Shown: positions 33,195 through 39,470 of the stretch, piece by piece
Layout of the letters: each line of letters begins with the position of its first letter
How positions within the stretch are numbered: the first letter of the stretch is position 1
DNA from: Hydrogenophaga taeniospiralis CCUG 15921
Lineage (GTDB): Bacteria > Pseudomonadota > Gammaproteobacteria > Burkholderiales > Burkholderiaceae_C
Direction: 5' to 3'
Length of the DNA stretch: 64,000 nt
Assembly (NCBI RefSeq): GCF_001592305.1
Contig: NZ_BCWR01000010.1
Span: 1 to 64,000 of the forward strand
Notes under the pieces: model-generated
Told to the model about the DNA's origin: nothing
Database searches by the model: none
What the model saw: the letters and a program-made list of their open reading frames with translations, nothing else
Position numbers and translations under genes: made by a program

Positions 33195-33520
33195 TCATCG
33201 TCGGCCGAGAGCGGCGCGTCCAGGTCCACCACCATGCCCTGGGTGAGCGCTTGCACGCGCTGGAGCAGGCTGGCGTCGAGCGCTTGCAGGTGCTCGGGGT
33301 GCTGGGCGATGTCTTGTGCAAGGAAGTGCAGGAACGGCTCAAGTGCGGGGTCGCCTTCGGCCTCAGGCTGGGCACGGGTGAGAACGACTTCGCCGTCGCT
33401 GCGGATGACGTAGCTGATCTTGTCGCGCTTGGTCAGGCCCAGCGCCTTGCGCACGGGCTCGGGCACGGTGGTCTGGTAGCGGTCGGTGAGGGTGGATTCG
33501 GCGGCGATCAGGGCGGGCAT
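33191..33520 (-). CDS. prlF: PrlF-family antitoxin (AbrB-like)
   Basis: A 109-residue antitoxin with an AbrB/SpoVT-like swapped-hairpin DNA-binding domain at the N-terminus (LTDRYQTTVPEPVRKALGLT, RDKISYVIRSDGEVVL). A C-terminal helical tail should wrap the YhaV toxin. The start at 33520 (MPALIAAES) fits the family; a longer reading begins at 33589 but runs through the operators. Two palindromic sites immediately upstream are probable autorepression targets. First gene of prlF-yhaV-GST. Confidence 0.9.
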   Translation of the reverse strand: MPALIAAESTLTDRYQTTVPEPVRKALGLTKRDKISYVIRSDGEVVLTRAQPEAEGDPALEPFLHFLAQDIAQHPEHLQALDASLLQRVQALTQGMVVDLDAPLSADDE

Positions 33521-33554
33521 GGGGTGCTCCGACGGTGGGACAGGCTTGCATGGT

Positions 33555-33590
33555 AATGCAGGTGCATTGTCATGGCAATGCGGGTGCATT
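33555..33590. promoter_or_regulatory. Two tandem operators upstream of prlF
   Basis: AATGCAGGTGCATT (33555-33568, perfect AATGCA/TGCATT arms) and AATGCGGGTGCATT (33577-33590, one mismatch) lie 22 bp apart, two helical turns. They are 35-70 bp before the prlF start. Toxin-antitoxin complexes usually repress through such paired palindromes, so these are likely PrlF/YhaV binding sites. Confidence 0.6.
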
Positions 33591-33616
33591 GCTCGGGGTC
33601 AACAGATTCGAGCCGC

Positions 33617-33658
33617 TTGATGTGAGTCAACGGGATTGGGCCGCGCAACCCAAAAAAT
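33617..33658 (+). promoter_or_regulatory. FNR-type promoter, copy 2 (TTGAT-N4-GTCAA box)
   Basis: TTGAT-GTGA-GTCAA at 33617-33630 differs from the FNR consensus at one base. AAAAAT at 33653-33658 is at the same distance from the box centre (29.5 bp) as in copy 1. The flanking leader through GGGGGAAACGATGATG is also shared with 23757-23871. The transcript would lead into the alpha/beta hydrolase at 33717. Confidence 0.6.
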
Positions 33659-33716
33659 GGCCTGTGGACCGAACTGGCAGGGCCGGGCGAAGCAGACCAC
33701 TTACTTGGGGGAAACG

Positions 33717-34706
33717 ATGATGCGCAGCGCCAGGAAGACCATGAAAGCGACGGCCTGGGGTGCCGTCGCCTTGGGCCTGCTGGTCGTGGCCCTGTGGACC
33801 GGCTGGCGCTTCCGGCAGGACATCGGGCGGGCCGGCGTGTTGTCGGCCGCGGGCAGCGAGCTGGTGAACACCCGGTGCGGCCCTATCGAGGTGCAGCAGG
33901 CGGGGCAAGGCATTCCGCTGCTGGTGATCCACGGCAGCGGAGGCGGCCACGACCAGGGCATGGCGTGGGCGCGACCCTTGACACAACACGGTGTGCGGGT
34001 GATCGCGATGTCGCGCTTTGGCTATCTGCGCACGCCCCGGCCGGCGGACGCCTCGCCCGAGGCGCAGGCCGATGCGCATGTGTGCCTGCTCGATGCGCTG
34101 GGGCTCCAGCGCGCGGCGGTGATGGGCGTGTCGGTGGGTGGCCCGTCGGCCATGCAGACCGCCATCCGCCACCCGGACCGCTTGAGCGCGCTGGTGCTGG
34201 TGGTGCCGATTGCCTGGAAGCCCGGCGACGTCGCGGCCACGGCGCCGCCCGTTTCCGACCGCAAAGACGCGCTGCTGCTGCGCCTGCTGGGTTCGGACTT
34301 TCTGTTCTGGGCCGGCCTGCAGCTGGCCCGCGATCAGGTGGTCCGCCACGTGCTGGCCACGCCGCCCGAGCAGGTGGCCGCGGCCAGCGAAACCGAGCGT
34401 GCGCGCGTGAACGATCTGGCCGACCGCATCCTGCCGGTGTCGGCCAGGGTGGCGGGGCTGCGCGACGACACCCGGCTGGGCAAGGGGCTCAAGGCCTATG
34501 CGCTGGCGCGCATCCAGGCGCCCACGCTCGTGGTGAGCGCGCGTGACGATGGCTTTGGCACCTACGCGCCCGCCGAGTACACGGCCAGCCAGATCGCTGG
34601 TGCGAGGTTTCTCGGTTTTGAGCAAGGGGGCCACCTGCTGGTGGGGCACGATGGCACCGTGCGCGATGCCGTGCTGGCTCTGCTGAGATCGGCTCACCGG
34701 CCCTGA
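33717..34706 (+). CDS. Membrane-anchored or exported alpha/beta hydrolase
   Basis: A 329-residue alpha/beta hydrolase. The N-terminus MMRSARKTMKATAWGAVALG continues LLVVALWTGW, a signal anchor. It has the oxyanion motif LLVIHGSGGGHDQGM, the nucleophile in GVSVGGPSA (Ser near residue 138), an acid candidate in SARDDGFGT and the His in GGHLLVGHDG. Substrate unknown. The start pair ATGATG after GGGGGAAAC is copied exactly from the nitroreductase leader, although the protein is unrelated. The FNR-type box upstream suggests the same oxygen-linked control. Downstream lies a broken copy of the 24999 gene. Confidence 0.8.
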   Translation: MMRSARKTMKATAWGAVALGLLVVALWTGWRFRQDIGRAGVLSAAGSELVNTRCGPIEVQQAGQGIPLLVIHGSGGGHDQGMAWARPLTQHGVRVIAMSRFGYLRTPRPADASPEAQADAHVCLLDALGLQRAAVMGVSVGGPSAMQTAIRHPDRLSALVLVVPIAWKPGDVAATAPPVSDRKDALLLRLLGSDFLFWAGLQLARDQVVRHVLATPPEQVAAASETERARVNDLADRILPVSARVAGLRDDTRLGKGLKAYALARIQAPTLVVSARDDGFGTYAPAEYTASQIAGARFLGFEQGGHLLVGHDGTVRDAVLALLRSAHRP

Positions 34707-34750
34707 GCCCGGTCCACACCTTTCACTCGACCCCGCAGCGGAGAACGGAC

Positions 34751-34911
34751 ATGGGACTTCTGAAGATCGCACTGGCCACTGCCCTGGGAAGCGGTGGACG
34801 AGCGATCGGCCCGAGCCGCTATGACCGACGGCGAGCTGTCGCTCACGCTGACGTTCACCTTTGACGCACAAGGGCTGATGGAGTCGGTGCGTGCCGATGC
34901 GCGCGCCAAGA
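34751..34911 (+). pseudogene. Internally deleted, frame-broken copy of the 24999-25862 gene
   Basis: The first codons after ATG at 34751 (LLKIALATAL) match the parent's start. The sequence then jumps to the parent's later part: EAVDERSARAAMTDGELSLT and LTFTFDAQGLMESVRADARA, near identical to residues about 186-225 at 24999. Around 500 bp of parent sequence are missing and the two pieces are in different frames. Everything after ARA is also lost. It follows the hydrolase gene exactly as the intact gene follows the nitroreductase, so it is the end of a duplicated FNR-controlled unit. Confidence 0.8.
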
Positions 34912-35045
34912 TGGTGGAGCAGGATCGCGCCGCTCTCGAAGATCAAGATATGCAGTTCGTCGATCAGGCCGTGGACCAGAAGGTCGTTCCACAACACATG
35001 GCTGCCGAAAACGAGAACGTCGCTCAGCGTGCTCGCCTGGTGCTG
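34908..35045 (-). pseudogene. Fragment of a dihydrofolate-reductase-family (RibD C-domain-like) gene
   Basis: The minus strand reads STLSDVLVFGSHVLWNDLLV then HGLIDELHILIFE. This is the conserved C-terminal block of DHFR/RibD-type proteins (D-x-x-V-x-G-S-x-x-L, GL-x-DEL). There is no start, no N-terminal half, and the end merges with the preceding pseudogene fragment. It fills the gap between the broken duplicate and the lacI-type gene. Confidence 0.6.
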
Positions 35046-35056
35046 CAGCGGCCCGG

Positions 35057-36079
35057 TCAGGCGGCGCCGCTGCGCGCCGGGCCGGTGGAGGTGCGCACCA
35101 CCAGCACCGGGTCGGGCACCTGCACAATGGTGGGCTCGTGCGTCGGGTTTTCTATCAGGTCCAGCAGCAGGTTGATGGAGATGGTGGCCACCTGCTCAAT
35201 GCCCAGAGCCACCGTGGTGAGAGCGGGCCGCATGTCCTTGGCCAACTGGATGTCGGTGATACCGATAAGCGAGATGTCTTGCGGAATGCGGATGCCCCGG
35301 TCGGCCAGCGCCTGCGAGGCGCCATAGGCCATCAAGTCGTTGGTGCAAAAAATGGCGGTGAGATCGGGGTGCTGCTCCAGCAGCGACACCGCCGCGTCGT
35401 GGCCACCGGCCACGGTGTCACTCACGTTGCGGATGACCGCGTCCGGCAGCGCCACGCCAGCCGCGTGCAGCGCATCGCGAAAACCTTCGAGCCGCCCGAC
35501 CTGCATGCCTTCCAGGCCACAACCCACAATCACGCCAATGCGCCGGTGGCCCAGCGTCAGCAGGTGCTGGCCGGCAATCTCACCAGCGCGGTGGAAGTTC
35601 ACCACCACATGCGGGATCTGGTCGGCCAGGTCCACCTTTTCTTCGGACGCCAGCACGATGGGGGAGCGGCGCGTTTTCAGCGCGTTGATATCGTCGGCAC
35701 TGATACCGGTGTGCAGCACCAGCACGCCGTCGGCCAGCGTGCCGGCGATCTGGTGCAGGTAGGCGCGGCCAATGTCGGGGCGCTCGTCGGTGTTGCACAC
35801 CATCAGGAAGTAGTTGCGGTGCCGCGCCACGCGCTCGGCCACGCGCACGAACTCGGGGTAAAACGGATTGTTGATGTCGGGCAGCACCAGCGCCACCATG
35901 GACGACTTGCCCTCGGCCAGCGCACGCGCCATCAGGTTGGGCCGGTAGCCGGTGGCGGCGATGGCTTCCTGCACCTTTTGCACGGTGGCAGGCTTCACCT
36001 TCTGCGTGTTGCGCAGCACGTTGGAGACGGTGGCGGTGGTGACACCGGCCAGGCGGGCGACTTCACTCAGGGTGGCCAT
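35057..36079 (-). CDS. LacI-family transcriptional repressor of the galactoside locus
   Basis: A 340-residue LacI/GalR repressor. The N-terminal HTH (ATLSEVARLAGVTTATVSNV) and hinge region (VLRNTQKVKPATVQKVQEAI) are clear, followed by the sugar-binding domain (VALVLPDINNPFYPEFVRVA; FCTNDLMAYGASQALADRGI). It is divergent from the ABC transporter and glycosidase operon. Two long palindromes in between are probable operators, and a third lies just upstream of its own start. It should release DNA on binding a galactoside or derived sugar. The ligand is inferred from the neighbouring GH2 and GH36 genes. Confidence 0.9.
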   Translation of the reverse strand: MATLSEVARLAGVTTATVSNVLRNTQKVKPATVQKVQEAIAATGYRPNLMARALAEGKSSMVALVLPDINNPFYPEFVRVAERVARHRNYFLMVCNTDERPDIGRAYLHQIAGTLADGVLVLHTGISADDINALKTRRSPIVLASEEKVDLADQIPHVVVNFHRAGEIAGQHLLTLGHRRIGVIVGCGLEGMQVGRLEGFRDALHAAGVALPDAVIRNVSDTVAGGHDAAVSLLEQHPDLTAIFCTNDLMAYGASQALADRGIRIPQDISLIGITDIQLAKDMRPALTTVALGIEQVATISINLLLDLIENPTHEPTIVQVPDPVLVVRTSTGPARSGAA

Positions 36080-36104
36080 GTGCGCTGCGACTTCATGTGA
36101 ATGG

Positions 36105-36118
36105 GCATCAATTGATGC
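36105..36118. promoter_or_regulatory. 14-bp palindrome GCATCAATTGATGC before lacI-type gene
   Basis: GCATCAATTGATGC is a perfect palindrome 26 bp upstream of the repressor start, followed by a T7 run. It may be an autoregulatory operator, but its sequence differs from the two sites at 36195 and 36295, so another regulator is possible. Confidence 0.4.
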
Positions 36119-36194
36119 GTTTTTTTGAACCCTGGGACTTACCCTAGGACGCAGTCTATTTGTCTGTACCCGTAGATATACTCCAAAAATGGCT

Positions 36195-36214
36195 GAATTT
36201 AACCGCTTAAATTC
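36195..36214. promoter_or_regulatory. LacI-type operator 1
   Basis: GAATTTAA-CCGC-TTAAATTC, with perfect 8-bp arms around the centre. It shares the core ATTTAACCGCTTAAAT with the second site. It lies in the 360-bp region between the divergent repressor and transporter genes, whose remainder holds promoters and no gene. Confidence 0.65.
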
Positions 36215-36294
36215 TAATTTTTAGAGTGTTTCAGAGGAGCTTCCGGGATGTCGCTCTCTTGGTCAGTCAGCAAACGCGGGCCTGAGTCGGCTTG

Positions 36295-36316
36295 AAAATT
36301 TAACCGCTTAAATTTT
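36295..36316. promoter_or_regulatory. LacI-type operator 2
   Basis: AAAATTTAA-CCGC-TTAAATTTT has perfect 9-bp arms around the same CCGC centre as operator 1. The two centres are 101 bp apart, suitable for repression by DNA looping between repressor dimers. Confidence 0.65.
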
Positions 36317-36439
36317 GGAAAGGATGCCCGTCGCACCACCGTCATCACACGCTTACCGGAGACAACAAGCCAGGCTGCCCATGTTCTACCGGCCGCCACT
36401 TGCCACCAATTCATTGACACAGAGACAGGAAAACAAACC

Positions 36440-37714
36440 ATGAATTTCGCGAAACGCAGCACCCTCAGCGCCATGATCGGCCTGGCCCTGAGCACCTCCG
36501 GCCTGATGGCCAGCCACGCCGCCCACGCGGGTGAAGTCACCATCTGGGCCTGGGACCCCAACTTCAACATCGCCATCATGCAAGAGGCCGCCAAGCGCTA
36601 CACCGCCAAGCACCCCGGCGTGACCTTCAAGATCGTCGACATGGCCAAGGCCGATCTGGAGCAGAAGCTGCAGACCACCCTGGCCTCCGGCGTGACCAAA
36701 AACCTGCCCGACATCGTGCTGGTGGAAGACTACAACGCACCCAAGTACCTGCGCTCATTCCCCGGCGCGTTCGAATCCCTGTCCGGCAAGGTGGACCACA
36801 AGGGTTTTGCCAACTACAAGGTCAACCTCATGACCCTGGGTGGCAAGGTGTACGGCCTGCCTTTTGACACCGGCACCACCGGCATGTACTACCGCACCGA
36901 TCTGATCAAGCAGGCCGGCTTCAGCGACAAGGACATGCAGAACATCACCTGGGACCGCTTCATCGAAATCGGCAAGCAGGTTGAAGCCAAGACCGGCAAG
37001 AAGATGTTTGCCATGGACCCGCAGGACGGTGGCCTCATCCGCGTGATGATGCAGGGTGCCGGCCGTTGGTACTTTGACAAGGACGGCAAACTCGACATCA
37101 AGAGCAACCCCGCGCTCAGGGCCGCCCTGGAAACACAGGCCAAGTTCCTCAAGACCGGCATCTACAAACCCACCTCCGGTTGGGGCGAGTGGGTGGGCGC
37201 TTTGAACAAGGGTGACGTGGCATCCATCACCACCGGCGTGTGGATCACCGGCTCGGTCAAGGCCGAAGCCAGCCAATCCGGCAAATGGGCCGTGGCACCC
37301 ACGCCCCGTTTGGACCTGCCGGGCGCAGTGAACGCCTCCAATCTGGGCGGCTCCAGCTGGTATGTGCTGTCCAGCGGCAAGGAGAAGGCCGCGGCGGCCG
37401 ACTTCCTGAATGAGATCTACGCCAAGGATGTGGATTTCTACCAGACCATCCTGCAGTCCCGCGGCGCCGTGGGTTCGCTGCTGGCTTCCCGCAGTGGCAA
37501 AGCCTACTCTGAAGGCGATGCTTTCTTTGGCGGCGACAAGGTGTGGCAGAAGTTCAGCGACTGGATGGGCAAGGTGCCTTCCGTGAACTATGGCATGTAC
37601 ACCTACGAGGGTGACGCCGCCGTGGCCGCCCAGCTGCAGGGCCTGGCCCAGGGCATGCCGGTGGACAAGGTGCTGGAGAACATCCACAACCAGCTCGCCT
37701 CGCAAGTCAAATAA
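36440..37714 (+). CDS. Sugar ABC transporter substrate-binding protein (CUT1)
   Basis: A 424-residue extracellular binding protein (SBP_bac_1). The signal peptide ends about residue 30 (LMASHAAHAGEV). Typical features are EVTIWAWDPNFNIAIMQEAA, the DIVLVEDYN stretch near 95, YGLPFDTGTTGMYYRTDLIK near 142, and a C-terminal domain with TTGVWITGS. It should deliver a mono- or oligosaccharide to the two permeases that follow. The context with beta- and alpha-galactosidase-type enzymes points to galactosides. It is the first gene of the operon controlled by the LacI-type protein. Confidence 0.9.
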   Translation: MNFAKRSTLSAMIGLALSTSGLMASHAAHAGEVTIWAWDPNFNIAIMQEAAKRYTAKHPGVTFKIVDMAKADLEQKLQTTLASGVTKNLPDIVLVEDYNAPKYLRSFPGAFESLSGKVDHKGFANYKVNLMTLGGKVYGLPFDTGTTGMYYRTDLIKQAGFSDKDMQNITWDRFIEIGKQVEAKTGKKMFAMDPQDGGLIRVMMQGAGRWYFDKDGKLDIKSNPALRAALETQAKFLKTGIYKPTSGWGEWVGALNKGDVASITTGVWITGSVKAEASQSGKWAVAPTPRLDLPGAVNASNLGGSSWYVLSSGKEKAAAADFLNEIYAKDVDFYQTILQSRGAVGSLLASRSGKAYSEGDAFFGGDKVWQKFSDWMGKVPSVNYGMYTYEGDAAVAAQLQGLAQGMPVDKVLENIHNQLASQVK

Positions 37715-37733
37715 GCCGAACCGGAAGACCACC

Positions 37734-38630
37734 ATGGGGCCCACGCCTGCGACCAGCTACCGGCGTTTTTACGACGTCAACGGCTGGCTCTTTGTGTCCA
37801 CCGCGCTGGCGCTGATCGGGGTCTTCATGGCCTACCCGATTGCCAAGTCGCTGTGGATGTCCCTGCACGCCGGGCAGGGGACCGTCATCGAATTCGTAGG
37901 CACCGGCAACATGGTGCGTCTGGCCAGCGACCCGATCTTTCTTCGGGCGCTGCAGAACACTTTTATCTTCCTGATCATCCAGGTGCCGCTCATGATCGTG
38001 CTGGCCCTGGTCATGGCGAGCTGCCTGAACATGCCGAACCTGCGCTTTCGCGGGCTGCTGCGCACGGCGGTGTTTCTGCCCTGCGTGACCTCGCTGGTGG
38101 CGTATTCGGTGCTGTTCAAGAGCATGTTTTCGTACGACGGCCTGATCAACCATGCGCTCGCATGGCTGGGCCTTATCAGTGAGCCAATTCCTTGGCTCAA
38201 CGACCCATTCTGGTCCAAGGTGGTCATCATCACCGCCATCACCTGGCGCTGGACCGGCTACAACATGATCTTTTATCTGGCGGCCATGCAGAACATCGAC
38301 AAGTCGATCTACGAAGCCGCCCGCATTGACGGCATCTCGGCCTACCGCCGCTTTGTCTCCATCACCATCCCCATGCTCAAGCCGGTGATCCTGTTCACCA
38401 CGGTCACCTCCACCATCGGCACGCTGCAGCTGTTTGACGAGCCCATGAACATCACCTCCGTCAGCGGCGTGGTGTCCGACAGCACGCTCACGCTCTCGCT
38501 CTACATCTACAACCTGTCGTTCAAGTTTGTGCCCAACTTCGGCTACGCCGCCACGGTGTCCTACGTCATCGTGCTGCTGGTGGCCCTGCTGGCATCCATC
38601 CAGTTCTATGCCGCCCGAGAGCGAAAGTGA
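37734..38630 (+). CDS. Sugar ABC transporter permease 1 (MalF/UgpA type)
   Basis: A 298-residue CUT1 permease with six hydrophobic helices, starting WLFVSTALALIGVFMAYPIA. The EAA motif for ATPase contact reads YEAARIDGISAYRRFVSITI near residue 193. The start was set at MGPTPATS (37734), 19 bp after the binding-protein stop, with GGAAGA upstream; the longer open frame overlaps the previous gene. It pairs with the permease at 38641. Confidence 0.9.
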   Translation: MGPTPATSYRRFYDVNGWLFVSTALALIGVFMAYPIAKSLWMSLHAGQGTVIEFVGTGNMVRLASDPIFLRALQNTFIFLIIQVPLMIVLALVMASCLNMPNLRFRGLLRTAVFLPCVTSLVAYSVLFKSMFSYDGLINHALAWLGLISEPIPWLNDPFWSKVVIITAITWRWTGYNMIFYLAAMQNIDKSIYEAARIDGISAYRRFVSITIPMLKPVILFTTVTSTIGTLQLFDEPMNITSVSGVVSDSTLTLSLYIYNLSFKFVPNFGYAATVSYVIVLLVALLASIQFYAARERK

Positions 38631-38640
38631 GGAACACAGG

Positions 38641-39459
38641 ATGACCAACTGGACTGAAAAATTTCGCATGGCCGGCGTCTACCTCTTTCTGGGGGTGATG
38701 GCCTTTCTCTCGCTCTTCCCCTTTGCCTGGATGGTGATTGGTGCCACCAACACGTCGGTGGACGTGACCAAGGGCAAGTTTTCGCTGGGCACAGCCCTGT
38801 TGGACAACGTGGCCAAGCTCAACAAGACCTTCGACATGGCGCAGATCTTCTGGAACTCCGGAAAGATCGCCCTCCTGGGCGGCTTCGCCACGCTGATGAT
38901 CTCGTCCATGGCCGGCTATGGCTTTGAAGTGTTCAGCTCCAAAGCCCGCGAACGCGTCTACAACGGCCTGCTGCTCACGCTGATGATTCCGTTTGCCGCA
39001 CTGATGATTCCGCTGTTCATCCTGATGGCGCAGTTCGACCTGCTGGACACGCACATGGGTGTCATCCTGCCCGCGCTGGCCTCGGCCTACATCGTTTTCT
39101 ACTTCCGCCAGAGCACCAAGGCCTTCCCGTCCGAGCTGCGCGAGGCAGCGCGGCTGGATGGCCTCAAGGAGTGGCAGATCTTTCTGTTCGTCTACATGCC
39201 GGTGATGCGCTCCACCTACGCGGCGGCTTTCGTCATCATTTTCATGACGGCGTGGAACAACTTCCTCTGGCCCCTCATCGTGCTGCAGTCGACAGAGCTC
39301 AAGACCATCACCCTGGTGTTGTCCTCGCTGGGCTCAGCCTACTTCCCGGACTTCGGCGTGATCATGGTCGCCGCCGTGCTCGCCACCTTGCCCACCCTCG
39401 TGGTGTTTTTTGCAATGCAACGGCAGTTCGTACAGGGCATGCTGGGCTCCGTCAAATAG
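38641..39459 (+). CDS. Sugar ABC transporter permease 2 (MalG/UgpE type)
   Basis: A 272-residue CUT1 permease starting MTNWTEKFRMAGVYLFLGVM. It has the characteristic FPFAWMVIGATNTSVDV segment and the EAA loop LREAARLDGLKEWQIFLFVY near residue 165. Ten base pairs separate it from permease 1. Together they form the membrane channel of the galactoside importer. Confidence 0.9.
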   Translation: MTNWTEKFRMAGVYLFLGVMAFLSLFPFAWMVIGATNTSVDVTKGKFSLGTALLDNVAKLNKTFDMAQIFWNSGKIALLGGFATLMISSMAGYGFEVFSSKARERVYNGLLLTLMIPFAALMIPLFILMAQFDLLDTHMGVILPALASAYIVFYFRQSTKAFPSELREAARLDGLKEWQIFLFVYMPVMRSTYAAAFVIIFMTAWNNFLWPLIVLQSTELKTITLVLSSLGSAYFPDFGVIMVAAVLATLPTLVVFFAMQRQFVQGMLGSVK

Positions 39460-39470
39460 GGTTTTTCTTC

